The notes under the pieces are model-generated. The model was not told the origin of the DNA. It did no database searches and saw nothing but the letters and a program-made list of their open reading frames with translations. 31,708 bases of DNA. Source: SVTX01 sp045658225 (lineage in GTDB: Bacteria; Bacillota; Clostridia; Oscillospirales; CAG-272). The position numbers and the translations under genes are program-made. The stretch spans positions 1 to 31,708 of the forward strand of contig JAZOUO010000074.1 in the NCBI GenBank assembly GCA_045658225.1. Direction: 5' to 3'. The stretch's first letter is position 1. Each line of letters begins with the position of its first letter. Of this stretch, positions 1 to 6,726 are shown piece after piece.

Positions 1-8
1 ATTATAGT

Positions 9-58
9 AAAAAACAAATCCGAACCAATTTCGATTAACGAAATAGTTCGGATTTGTT
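9..58 (-). terminator. Terminator of tRNA-Glu
   Basis: Read on the minus strand, a 13-bp stem (AACAAATCCGAAC pairing with GTTCGGATTTGTT) carries a second inner stem (ATTTCG/CGAAAT) and is followed by a run of T. It lies six bases past the CCA end of the tRNA-Glu gene, so it most likely ends that transcript. Confidence 0.85.
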
Positions 59-63
59 ACGTT

Positions 64-138
64 TGGTGACCCATCCGGGAATCGAACCCGAGTTTCCAGC
101 GTGAGAGGCTAGCGTCTTGACCGCTTGACCAATGGGCC
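64..138 (-). tRNA. tRNA-Glu (anticodon CTC)
   Basis: The minus strand folds as a full cloverleaf. The acceptor GGCCCAT pairs with ATGGGTC (one G-T pair), the anticodon stem CTAGC/GCTGG encloses the loop CTCTCAC with anticodon CTC, and the T arm contains GGTTCGATTCC. The CCA end is encoded at 64-66. The identity follows from the anticodon and the close match to bacterial tRNA-Glu. It decodes GAG. Confidence 0.93.
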
Positions 139-155
139 ACGCTTGGTACTTGGCT

Positions 156-184
156 ATTATATCATAGTCATCCGGAAAAGTCAA
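156..184 (-). promoter_or_regulatory. Promoter of tRNA-Glu
   Basis: On the minus strand, -35 TTGACT (179-184) and -10 TATAAT (156-161) are separated by 17 bp. They sit 18 bp upstream of the mature tRNA 5' end. Confidence 0.8.
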
Positions 185-214
185 GACCTTTTTTTAAAAA
201 ACTCAAAAAAATTT

Positions 215-1222
215 TTAGCTGCTCAATTCGCCGCAAATATTGGTTTCCATAAGTGTCTTTATCTGGGTATTATCATATCCTCGGCTGAACAGATAATAAA
301 GCTTTGCTACTGCCGCCTCGGTCGTGAGGTCGTATCCGCAGACCGCGCCTGCGTCCTTGAGCATCATACTTGTCTCGTATGCGCCAAGAGTCACTTTGCC
401 GTTGGGGCACTGCGTGCAGACGGTAATTACCGTGCCGTTTGCTATTGCCTTTTTGATAATCGGCAAAAGCTCGTTTCCACCACCCGGGAGATTGCCTGCG
501 CCAAAGGTTTCGATAACTATTCCGCGGAGCTTGTCAGTCATAATAGGCTCAAAGAGCTCAAACTGTATGCCGGGAAATATCTTTATAACTCCAATCGGTA
601 TGGGCTGAAGCTTATGCACGCAGAAATTACCCTCGCAAGACTTACGGAGCAATTCGTCGCTGTATTTTATATTTATGCCAGCTTCGGCAAGATACAGACA
701 GTTTGGTGACTTGAATGCCTCAAGTCCGTCTGCAGAATATTTGGTCGCTCTGTTTCCGCGCAAAAGCTTGCCGCCAAAGTACAGACATACCTCGTTTGCC
801 TTACCGTCTGATGCGATTATACGCGCCTCGGTGAGATTATCGCGTCCGTCGCTTCTTATCTCGCAGAGAGGTATCTGCGAGCCTGTGAGAATGACGGGCT
901 TGTTCAGATTTTCAAGCATAAAGGACAAGGCAGACGCGGTATAAGCCATAGTGTCCGTGCCGTGAAGTATCACGAAGCCACAGTAGTCATCATATCTTTT
1001 TTCTATTTCCTCGGCGATTCTGTTCCACTCGCGGACGGTCATATTTGACGAGTCAAGCAGAGGGGACATCTCGACAATGTCCCACTCAGGAAGACTGTCA
1101 CTGTGAAAATCCTCGGTCTCGTTGAGCTTTTTTTCAAGAAATCCGCGTCTCGGCGCATAGCCCTTGGGAGTTCTCGTCATTCCTATCGTGCCACCCGTGT
1201 AGATAATACAAACCTTTTTCAT
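215..1222 (-). CDS. ansA: Type I (cytosolic) L-asparaginase
   Basis: Hydrolyses L-asparagine to aspartate and ammonia. The 335-residue product has no signal peptide, which suits the cytoplasmic type I enzymes. Family motifs are visible: TGGTIG at residues 9-14 (nucleophile Thr region), HGTDT at 87-91 (second catalytic Thr-Asp), the PVILTGSQIPL stretch, DGRDNL, and ETFGAGN towards the middle. The start at 1222 (MKKVC) is preferred because AAAGGA lies 6-7 bases upstream; an in-frame start at 1255 would run into the upstream aminotransferase. It is the last gene of a three-gene minus-strand operon, 10 bp after the aminotransferase. Together with that enzyme and the nearby glutamine synthetase it points to amide and ammonia metabolism, but the shared pathway is inferred. 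Confidence 0.93.
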   Translation of the reverse strand: MKKVCIIYTGGTIGMTRTPKGYAPRRGFLEKKLNETEDFHSDSLPEWDIVEMSPLLDSSNMTVREWNRIAEEIEKRYDDYCGFVILHGTDTMAYTASALSFMLENLNKPVILTGSQIPLCEIRSDGRDNLTEARIIASDGKANEVCLYFGGKLLRGNRATKYSADGLEAFKSPNCLYLAEAGINIKYSDELLRKSCEGNFCVHKLQPIPIGVIKIFPGIQFELFEPIMTDKLRGIVIETFGAGNLPGGGNELLPIIKKAIANGTVITVCTQCPNGKVTLGAYETSMMLKDAGAVCGYDLTTEAAVAKLYYLFSRGYDNTQIKTLMETNICGELSS

Positions 1223-1232
1223 GTTTATTCCT

Positions 1233-2429
1233 TTATTTTTTATATTCTTCTGCAAGCGCGCGGAATGCGGGGAGCGCGCCCAAAACTGTTGATTTATCCG
1301 TGCAATAGGCTATTCTTATATAGCCCTCAACTCCAAAGTCGTCGCAGGGAACGACGAGAATTTCGTGTGCTCGAGCGTTTTGGGCAAATTTGTAGGCGTC
1401 CTTTTCAAGCGCCTTGACAAAAAGGTAGAACGCACCGTCGGGTTTAACACACTCATATCCGTAGCTCGAGAGATTGTTGTAGAGCAAGTCTCTGTTTTCA
1501 CGGTATATATTGACGTCAGCAGTCAAGTCTACGCATCTTGCCACCACCTGTTGAAACAGGCTTGGCGCGCAAACGTAGCCCAGCGCTCTGCCCGCGCCGC
1601 AAACTGACAGATATATATCCTCGCTCTCGTCCATATCAGGACATACTGCGATATATCCGATTCTCTCGCCCGGCAGGGAGAGGGATTTTGAGAAGGAATA
1701 GCAGACCAGCGTGTTTTTATAGTAATTCATAAGGTAGGGCACGTCAACACCCGAGTATACAAGCTCTCTGTACGGCTCGTCGGCTATAAGATAAATGACG
1801 TGACCGAACTCCGCCGACTTTTTGCGGAGAATATCGCAAAGCGAGATAATAGTCTGCTCGGAATAAACAACTCCGCTGGGATTATTTGGGGAGTTTACAA
1901 TTACCGCCTTTGTGTTGGGCGAGATTTTACTTTCAAAATCTGCCACGTCAATCTGAAATGTCTTTGCGTCGGGCTGACTTACCACCATTTTCGCGCCCGC
2001 ATTTTCAATAAAGACTCGGTATTCTGTAAAGAAGGGAGCAAAGACTATGCACTCGTCGTCGGGGCTCTCGACAACAGCCTTAAGGCAAATCGAAAGAGAC
2101 GCCGCCGCACCGCAAGTCATATATATATGGTCTTTTGTGATATTCTCGACCCCGAATCTGCGCTTTATGCTGTCGGAAATTGTCTCTCGCACGCCAGCGT
2201 CGCCCTGCGCAGACGTGTAGCCGTGCAAAGATACCGAGTTTTCAGTCAAGAGGAGCTCGCGTATAGTGTCGTTTACATCTGTGGGTGCAGGTATGCTGGG
2301 GTTGCCGAGACTGAAGTCAAAGACGTTCTCATGTCCTATTTCTGCGGCCCTTTTTTTACTGTATTCAAAAATTTCTCGTATTACCGAGCGCTTGCTTCCA
2401 AGCTCGTAGGTTTTTTTATTGTATCCCAT
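1233..2429 (-). CDS. PLP-dependent class I/II aminotransferase
   Basis: A 398-residue fold-type I aminotransferase of the aspartate/aromatic aminotransferase superfamily, expected to move amino groups between an amino acid and a 2-oxo acid in the cytoplasm. Visible hallmarks are the N-terminal FSLGNPS, the NSPNNPSG motif, ADEPYRE (the Asp that contacts the PLP nitrogen), and SFSKSLSLPGERIGY, whose Lys at about residue 248 would form the PLP Schiff base. The substrate cannot be read from sequence. The start at 2429 (MGYNKK) follows AAGGCAAGG at good distance; an upstream in-frame start at 2453 lacks such a site. It lies between a flavodoxin-like gene (35 bp upstream) and ansA (10 bp downstream), so the three are probably co-transcribed. 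It may supply or consume aspartate linked to the asparaginase. Confidence 0.92.
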   Translation of the reverse strand: MGYNKKTYELGSKRSVIREIFEYSKKRAAEIGHENVFDFSLGNPSIPAPTDVNDTIRELLLTENSVSLHGYTSAQGDAGVRETISDSIKRRFGVENITKDHIYMTCGAAASLSICLKAVVESPDDECIVFAPFFTEYRVFIENAGAKMVVSQPDAKTFQIDVADFESKISPNTKAVIVNSPNNPSGVVYSEQTIISLCDILRKKSAEFGHVIYLIADEPYRELVYSGVDVPYLMNYYKNTLVCYSFSKSLSLPGERIGYIAVCPDMDESEDIYLSVCGAGRALGYVCAPSLFQQVVARCVDLTADVNIYRENRDLLYNNLSSYGYECVKPDGAFYLFVKALEKDAYKFAQNARAHEILVVPCDDFGVEGYIRIAYCTDKSTVLGALPAFRALAEEYKK

Positions 2430-2464
2430 TTTTCCTTGCCTTTTGCGGACCATGTCCGCGTTTT

Positions 2465-3082
2465 TTATCTGATAAAGTTAGTTCTTGCGGGTGCTTCCTT
2501 TTCGGGCAGACCGTATTTTTCGCGGCCAAGCTCAATGCTTCTCATAAGGAACACCATATTGTGCGCGAGTGTTCGCATGGTCTGCAGACCCTCCTCGTCC
2601 CCCTCAACCTCACCCGGCTTTGCTCCGTGCACGCTGTTCCAATACTGCGAGGATGCCACGGGCATTCCAGAGATAGTGAAATACTTGTTGAGCTGGTCGA
2701 ATGTCGCGCTGCAACCGCCCCTGCGGGCTACCGCAACAGACGCGCCCACCTTCATTCTCTTATCAAAGCGGGTGCTGTAGAACAGTCTGTCAAGAAAGCT
2801 TACAAGCGTTCCGTTTGCCGCCGCGTAATATACGGGGCTGCCTACAACCATACCGTCGCACTCCTCAAGCTTTTTTGCCGCCTCGTTTACAATGTCGTCC
2901 ATAAAGCATTTACCCGACTTGTAGCACGTGCCGCAACCGATACAGCCGCGTATTTCCTTGTTGCCTACGTGGAGATATTCTATCTCAACTCCGTAATGCT
3001 CAAATATATTTGTCATTTCCATGAGCGCGCGCGCCGTGTTGCCGCTTGCCTTAGGACTTCCGTTTATCATTAAGACCTTCAT
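2465..3082 (-). CDS. Flavodoxin-like NAD(P)H-dependent oxidoreductase with ferredoxin-like CxxC
   Basis: A 205-residue flavodoxin-fold protein of the NADPH-dependent FMN reductase / iron-sulfur flavoprotein type. The N-terminal MKVLMINGSPKASGNT is the FMN phosphate-binding loop. A Cys-rich segment, CIGCGTCYKSGKC at about residues 47-59, resembles the compact cluster motif of iron-sulfur flavoproteins, so an FeS cluster is plausible. VGSPVYYAAANG is the second flavin-contact loop. The start at 3082 follows GGAGGTCAGAT; the longer open frame upstream covers the promoter and is not used. It is the first gene of the operon with the aminotransferase and ansA. Its redox partner and its link to amino-acid metabolism are not evident. 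Confidence 0.88.
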   Translation of the reverse strand: MKVLMINGSPKASGNTARALMEMTNIFEHYGVEIEYLHVGNKEIRGCIGCGTCYKSGKCFMDDIVNEAAKKLEECDGMVVGSPVYYAAANGTLVSFLDRLFYSTRFDKRMKVGASVAVARRGGCSATFDQLNKYFTISGMPVASSQYWNSVHGAKPGEVEGDEEGLQTMRTLAHNMVFLMRSIELGREKYGLPEKEAPARTNFIR

Positions 3083-3116
3083 ATCTGACCTCCGATTATT
3101 CATTATTCTAATAATA

Positions 3117-3145
3117 ATTATAGCACTACAGCTTCGGGTTGTCAA
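3117..3145 (-). promoter_or_regulatory. Promoter of the flavodoxin-aminotransferase-ansA operon
   Basis: On the minus strand, TTGACA (3140-3145), a 17-bp spacer and TATAAT (3117-3122) form a consensus sigma-A promoter 34 bp upstream of the flavodoxin start. Confidence 0.85.
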
Positions 3146-3150
3146 TAAAT

Positions 3151-3176
3151 AAAACACCGTCGTTGGACGGTGTTTT
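3151..3176 (-). terminator. Terminator of glutamine synthetase
   Basis: A perfect 11-bp stem (AAAACACCGTC with GACGGTGTTTT) and a 4-nt loop lie 9 bp after the glnA stop. The T run is followed directly by the next operon's promoter. Confidence 0.88.
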
Positions 3177-3185
3177 ATGGTGAAA

Positions 3186-4610
3186 TTAAAGATTATAGTA
3201 TTTATCAAACTCTGCAGGGTGGGGAATCTTTGACATTTCCGCACACTCGGCTCTCTTTGCCTTTATAAAGTTCTTTATAAGTTCCTCGGGGAATACGCCG
3301 CCTGCGGTGAGGTAGTCGTGGTCTGCCTCAAGCGCGTCAAGCGCATCAGGGAGATTCGTGGGAAGACCCTGAAGCTTTGCCTTTTCCTCGTCGGAGAGGT
3401 GGAACAGGTTGAAGTCGTAGGGGCCCCAGCCGTTTGCGTGAGGATCTATTTTGTTCGCAACACCGTCAAGACCTGCCATAAGGATTGCCGCATAGCAGAA
3501 ATAGGGGTTGCAAGTAGCGTCGGGATTACGAAGCTCAAAGCGGCGCTTGTCGGGGCTCTTTGCGTAAGCGGGGATTCTGATTACCGCACTTCTGTTGGAG
3601 GTAGCGTAGCCGACTGTCACGGGAGCTTCAAAGCCGGGAACAAGTCTCTTGAAGGAGTTTGTGGAGGGATTGGTGATAGCGCAAAGGGAAGAGATATGCT
3701 TGAGAAGTCCGCCCATAAAGTAGTGCGCTGTCTCGGACAGATGCGCGTAGCCGTTGTCGTCGGAGAATACAGGCTGACCGTCCTTAAAAAGAAGCATATG
3801 AACGTGCATTCCGCTACCTGCCTCGCCGTAAATGGGCTTGGGCATAAAGGTTGCGCTCTTGCCGTACTTGAGCGCGGTGTTGTGAATAATATACTTGATC
3901 ATCATAGTAGCGTCTGCCATGTGAACTACCTCGCCAAGCTGGGGCTCGATCTCGTACTGACCTGAAGCCGCTACCTCGGGGTGATGGTAGTTGATGTCAA
4001 TTCCCATTTCCTTCATAAGCAGACACATCTCGCTGCGGCACTCATAAGAGGTATCAAAGGGCTTTGCGATGTGGTAGTTCTTCTGCTTGGGAACTACAAC
4101 GCCCATACCGTTGGTGTCGCTGTTCCAGTAAGACTGTGAAGCGTCCACAGACGCGCCGATGTAGTTTCCCTGGACACTCCAAGTGACGTCGTCAAAGAGG
4201 TAAAATTCAAATTCGGGCAGTATCTTCATCTCGTCGGCAACACCCGAGTCCTTCATATACTGAACAGCCGCCTTGATGATGTTTCTGGGGTACTGAGCAA
4301 GGGGACGGTTTTCGGGTGTGTCAATTATCATTGCATTACCCGTCATAGAGATGGTGGGAATAGAGCAGAAGGGGTCGATAACCGCGGTGTCAGGGTCGGG
4401 AATGAATACCATATCGCTCTTTTCAACTACTGCGTAGCCATAGTTGGACGCGTCAAATCCGATACCGCTTTTCATAGTATCCTCGGAGAAGTTCTCCGCG
4501 GGGATTGTCACGTGACGGTACTGACCGTTGATATCAACCATCTTGAAGTCAACCATTTTGATGTTATTTTCTTCGATAAGCTTGATGATGTCCTTGATTG
4601 TTTTGCTCAT
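3186..4610 (-). CDS. glnA: Glutamine synthetase, type I
   Basis: Forms glutamine from glutamate, ammonia and ATP. The 474-residue product shows the GS-I order: an N-terminal beta-grasp domain, GSGMHVHM after KPIYGEA (metal and ammonia site), NPSTNSFKRLVPGFEAP (ATP and substrate loop), and RRFELRNPDATCNPYF. In enterobacterial GS the adenylylated Tyr lies in an NLY-L-PPEE context; here the matching stretch reads NLFHLSDEEK, with Phe, so control by adenylylation is unlikely. This fits Gram-positive enzymes, which use feedback and repressor control. The start at 4610 (MSKTIK) is chosen because AGAGG sits 8 bases upstream; ATG at 4616 is too close to it. The gene is monocistronic, with its own promoter and terminator. 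Confidence 0.96.
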   Translation of the reverse strand: MSKTIKDIIKLIEENNIKMVDFKMVDINGQYRHVTIPAENFSEDTMKSGIGFDASNYGYAVVEKSDMVFIPDPDTAVIDPFCSIPTISMTGNAMIIDTPENRPLAQYPRNIIKAAVQYMKDSGVADEMKILPEFEFYLFDDVTWSVQGNYIGASVDASQSYWNSDTNGMGVVVPKQKNYHIAKPFDTSYECRSEMCLLMKEMGIDINYHHPEVAASGQYEIEPQLGEVVHMADATMMIKYIIHNTALKYGKSATFMPKPIYGEAGSGMHVHMLLFKDGQPVFSDDNGYAHLSETAHYFMGGLLKHISSLCAITNPSTNSFKRLVPGFEAPVTVGYATSNRSAVIRIPAYAKSPDKRRFELRNPDATCNPYFCYAAILMAGLDGVANKIDPHANGWGPYDFNLFHLSDEEKAKLQGLPTNLPDALDALEADHDYLTAGGVFPEELIKNFIKAKRAECAEMSKIPHPAEFDKYYNL

Positions 4611-4662
4611 AGCCATAACCTCTTTCAAATTGGATTATTCTCGTTATAAACGATTATGCTTT

Positions 4663-4692
4663 ATTTTAGCACAAATTATTTAGGGTTGTCAA
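4663..4692 (-). promoter_or_regulatory. Promoter of glnA with nearby palindrome
   Basis: On the minus strand, TTGACA (4687-4692), an 18-bp spacer and TAAAAT (4663-4668) precede glnA. Between the -10 and the start codon a perfect inverted repeat, TCGTT-ATA-AACGA (4641-4653), could be an operator. It does not match the GlnR consensus known from bacilli. Confidence 0.75.
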
Positions 4693-4790
4693 TATAAATT
4701 GTTTACACAAATGAAGAATTTGGAAGGGATTTTTTGATTAATTTTTAACGGATATGAACGGTTAGACCTTACATAGGCTTCTGACAAACA

Positions 4791-4816
4791 AAAAAGACGC
4801 TTATTAGCGTCCTTTT
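4791..4816 (-). terminator. Terminator after the 172-residue membrane protein gene
   Basis: On the minus strand, GGACGC-TAATA-AGCGTC is followed by six T, about 35 bp past the stop codon at 4850. Confidence 0.8.
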
Positions 4817-4849
4817 CGGTTGGTGTTTATGGTCTTAATAGATTAAACT

Positions 4850-5368
4850 TCAAAAATCTTTACATTCATACAGCATAGAATGATACGCGAAAATAAGTTG
4901 ATCCTTCTTGGAGTGTAAAATAACAAGATAAAATTCATCTCCGACAGAAATAAGATCAAATGTTGTTTGTAGCGAAGTGCATCTTCCGTGCTCTGTGAAA
5001 TATACTGCGTTAACCGTACGCCTACCTTCCGAATATTTTTTCGGTGTTTCTCCCTTTGATATACGGCATACCGTATCCCGAGCGATAGAAAAAGCTCCTC
5101 GCTTTACCAAACGCATCCTTATAATGCCGCAAATAATTCTATACACAAAAATAATTGGAGCAACGGTACAAATCAAAGCCAATATAATTCCCAAAACAAG
5201 TATATATTTTGCTATGTATACACACAGTACAAAAAGGGGCACAAAGATCAACAACATGATTACAAGCAAAACTATATCTGGGAGCATTTCTCCTTTTGCC
5301 CATCGGGTAAGCTCTTTTTGGCAGTAGTCGCGGGTCAAAATATTTTTAGTTTCCTTTTCCATATCCAC
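4850..5368 (-). CDS. Small two-helix membrane protein of unknown function
   Basis: I do not recognise the family. The 172-residue product has a charged N-terminus, a long hydrophobic block at about residues 31-80 that can form a two-helix hairpin, and a soluble C-terminal half with several beta-like stretches (residues 90-170). GTG at 5368 is the preferred start because a near-perfect anti-16S site (AAAGGCGGTGAT) lies six bases upstream of it; the ATG two codons further in would be too far away. It has its own promoter and terminator. Its promoter resembles that of the other small membrane protein gene at 5730-6116. Confidence 0.72.
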   Translation of the reverse strand: MDMEKETKNILTRDYCQKELTRWAKGEMLPDIVLLVIMLLIFVPLFVLCVYIAKYILVLGIILALICTVAPIIFVYRIICGIIRMRLVKRGAFSIARDTVCRISKGETPKKYSEGRRTVNAVYFTEHGRCTSLQTTFDLISVGDEFYLVILHSKKDQLIFAYHSMLYECKDF

Positions 5369-5390
5369 ACATCACCGCCTTTCCAGAGTT

Positions 5391-5419
5391 ATTATATCAT
5401 GTTTTTTGCAAAAAGTAAA
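5391..5419 (-). promoter_or_regulatory. Promoter of the 172-residue membrane protein gene
   Basis: On the minus strand, TTTACT (5414-5419), a 17-bp spacer starting TTTTTGCAAAA, and TATAAT (5391-5396). Confidence 0.7.
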
Positions 5420-5423
5420 GTAT

Positions 5424-5507
5424 CATTTGTAGGGGGCGACGTCCTCGACAACCCGCAAAAAAATCAACATGCAAATGGGGCGTCCGGGAGGGCGACCTTT
5501 ACAAATG
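5424..5507. repeat. Possible degenerate MITE-like element with short inverted ends
   Basis: An 84-bp GC-rich block in an AT-rich gap begins CATTTGTA and ends with the exact complement TACAAATG. Inside are GGGGGCGACGTCC and GGGCGTCCGGGAGGGCGACC stretches that look like an imperfect internal palindrome. No coding capacity and no clear target-site duplication are seen. The class is a guess from structure. Confidence 0.4.
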
Positions 5508-5516
5508 TGCCGGGCA

Positions 5517-5579
5517 GCAAAGCGCAGCTTTGCGTATGATTCAGAAGACCACGCAAGGCGTGGTGCGAGATTCCGAATC
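5517..5579. repeat. Two tandem hairpins in the intergenic gap
   Basis: The first is GCAAAGC-GCA-GCTTTGC (5517-5533). The second (5538-5579) has the inner stem ACCACGC-AAG-GCGTGGT and outer arms GATTC/GAATC. Neither has a T run, so they are not typical terminators. With the element before and the terminator after, the whole gap 5424-5640 is made of palindromes and holds no gene. Confidence 0.55.
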
Positions 5580-5593
5580 CTCTGTGACATAGC

Positions 5594-5640
5594 CATAAAA
5601 AAGAGAGAGCGGCACTTTGTGCTACTCTCTCTTTTTTATG
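5594..5640. terminator. Perfect bidirectional terminator hairpin
   Basis: A 16-bp perfect stem (CATAAAAAAGAGAGAG with its exact complement at 5625-5640) encloses a smaller GCAC-TTT-GTGC stem. It lies downstream, on the minus strand, of both the small membrane gene 5730-6116 and the tRNA-like relic at 5671-5700, either of which it could serve or once have served. Confidence 0.75.
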
Positions 5641-5670
5641 TATAAAGGCTACGAAAAAGATATTTTTTGA

Positions 5671-5700
5671 GGACTGCCACTAGGATTCGAACTCCCATGG
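5671..5700 (-). other. tRNA-like T-arm relic
   Basis: On the minus strand the sequence CCATGGGAGTTCGAATCC and then TAGTGG resembles the 3' third of a tRNA, with a TTCGAAT loop. There is no matching 5' half, the stem is imperfect and there is no CCA. A terminator lies about 30 bp downstream. It may be a tRNA remnant or the scar of an integration site; chance is not excluded. Confidence 0.35.
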
Positions 5701-5729
5701 AGTTGTGTTTGAAAGCGAAGTGGATAATA

Positions 5730-6116
5730 TCAAAATTTATCTGCATTTTCAAAAATTTTCTTTGCGCTGTCAAGGGTTGCAATAATCATAGCACCGCAAG
5801 CACCGAGTGTCGGAGATAATCCGTTCGGAAATCCGCTGATAAATTCAACAATCATCATAACTGTTCCAAGCAATCCGCCTACCAAGAAAAAATAGTAGAA
5901 AAAACACATTGCCTTGAAAGAAGCATTTATACTTACAATCTTATACATTAAGCGCATAAATCCATATATAACGAAAGGTATAATAAGAGAAAGAATAAGA
6001 ACCATCAACTTATCTTCTCTGTCACCGAATATCAATGCTAATGTCCAAAACACAAGTGAAACAACGGCATAAATAATCAATATCAAATTTTTCTTTCTAA
6101 TAATTTTGTTTAACAT
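5730..6116 (-). CDS. Small polytopic membrane protein of unknown function
   Basis: A 128-residue product with three clear hydrophobic segments at about residues 9-29, 37-57 and 70-93, and perhaps a weak fourth near 100-112. The C-terminus is short and charged. I do not recognise a family. ATG at 6116 is chosen because AAGGA lies eight bases upstream; the open frame upstream only covers the promoter. The gene is AT-rich compared with its neighbours and sits between the tRNA-like relic and a GC-rich repeat block. Similar 10-bp stretches (GCCACTAGG and GGCACTAGG) lie on both sides, which may mean it arrived as a small insertion. Confidence 0.68.
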   Translation of the reverse strand: MLNKIIRKKNLILIIYAVVSLVFWTLALIFGDREDKLMVLILSLIIPFVIYGFMRLMYKIVSINASFKAMCFFYYFFLVGGLLGTVMMIVEFISGFPNGLSPTLGACGAMIIATLDSAKKIFENADKF

Positions 6117-6156
6117 ATGTTTTTTCCTTTCTGATATTGCTCGATCTGTTGGTTTT

Positions 6157-6185
6157 ATTATATCACAATTTTGCAAAAATGTAAA
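6157..6185 (-). promoter_or_regulatory. Promoter of the 128-residue membrane protein gene
   Basis: On the minus strand, TTTACA (6180-6185), a 17-bp spacer beginning TTTTTGCAAAA, and TATAAT (6157-6162). The layout and spacer match the promoter at 5391-5419. Confidence 0.72.
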
Positions 6186-6201
6186 GAAAAAATTGCTTGG
6201 C

Positions 6202-6333
6202 ACTAGGGTATTCACGCTTTGCGTGAAGATTCGCTCGCTCTACGCCTGACAAGCGAGCTTGTCGATCTCCGAGCGGCGAATGCGAACCTAATTCTGCGTC
6301 GCTTCGCGAATACTAGGATATTCACGCTTCGCG
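6202..6333. repeat. Direct repeats bounding a palindrome-rich block
   Basis: ACTAGGGTATTCACGCTTTG at 6202 recurs as ACTAGGATATTCACGCTTCG at 6312, with 20 of 22 bases the same over the full repeat. The first copy continues into a hairpin TTCACGC-TTT-GCGTGAA. Between the copies lie further short palindromes (AAGCGAGCTT, TTCGCGAA). After the second copy comes GTTGC-GTA-GCAAC. No open frame of note is present. Function unknown; it resembles extragenic palindromic repeats. Confidence 0.55.
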
Positions 6334-6359
6334 TTGCGTAGCAACGTTTCGAAGCGTTA

Positions 6360-6418
6360 GTGCCCCAGCCAAAACGAAAAAGGACACCTGCTGGTGTCCT
6401 TCGTTTTGGCTGGGGCAC
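6360..6418. repeat. Extended inverted repeat that mirrors the tRNA-Gln 3' end; contains its terminator
   Basis: Perfect 18-bp arms (6360-6377 and 6401-6418) enclose the terminator stem AGGACACC-TGCT-GGTGTCCT. On the minus strand the terminator hairpin is followed by a T run, and the sequence beyond that T run is an exact complement of the last 12 bases of tRNA-Gln including CCA plus six more. Confidence 0.85.
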
Positions 6419-6482
6419 AGGGATTCGAACCCCGGAAGTGACGGAGTCAGAGTCCGTTGCCTTACCGCTTGGCGATGCCCCA
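6407..6482 (-). tRNA. tRNA-Gln (anticodon CTG)
   Basis: The minus strand gives acceptor TGGGGCA/TGCCCCA, discriminator G, encoded CCA (6407-6409), anticodon stem ACGGA/TCCGT with loop CTCTGAC (anticodon CTG), and T arm CGGGGTTCGAATCCCTG. The U1-A72 acceptor start is typical of tRNA-Gln. It decodes CAG. Confidence 0.93.
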
Positions 6483-6499
6483 ATGTTTACGACCACATA

Positions 6500-6528
6500 A
6501 TTATAGCAGAAGATTTTGGGTTTGTCAA
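6500..6528 (-). promoter_or_regulatory. Promoter of tRNA-Gln
   Basis: On the minus strand, TTGACA (6523-6528), a 17-bp spacer and TATAAT (6500-6505). It is divergent from the tRNA-Arg promoter. Confidence 0.85.
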
Positions 6529-6575
6529 TAACTTTTTTGAAAAAAATAAAAAATTTTCTAAATCTGTAAAAGTCA

Positions 6576-6604
6576 TTGAATTGTTGAAACTTTTGTGCTA
6601 TAAT
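6576..6604 (+). promoter_or_regulatory. Promoter of tRNA-Arg
   Basis: TTGAAT (6576-6581), a 17-bp spacer and TATAAT (6599-6604), about 45 bp before the tRNA. Confidence 0.78.
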
Positions 6605-6649
6605 CATACTGTTATTATTTTTCACAAACGAAGAATTTATACACAAAAT

Positions 6650-6726
6650 CTACCCGTGGCACAGCTGGATAGCGCGTCAGACTCCGACTCTGAAGGTCGC
6701 AGGTTCAAATCCTGTCGGGTAGGCCA
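6650..6726 (+). tRNA. tRNA-Arg (anticodon CCG)
   Basis: Acceptor CTACCCG/CGGGTAG, D arm with AGCTGGATAGC, anticodon stem TCAGA/TCTGA with loop CTCCGAC (anticodon CCG), T arm CAGGTTCAAATCCTG, discriminator G and encoded CCA (6724-6726). It decodes CGG. Integrative elements often use tRNA-Arg genes as attachment sites, which is relevant to the fragments downstream. Confidence 0.93.

Noticed and set aside
1800..2780. 326-codon plus-strand frame opposite the aminotransferase and flavodoxin genes
   Set aside because: It crosses two well-recognised minus-strand genes and their junction, has no ribosome site and resembles no protein family.
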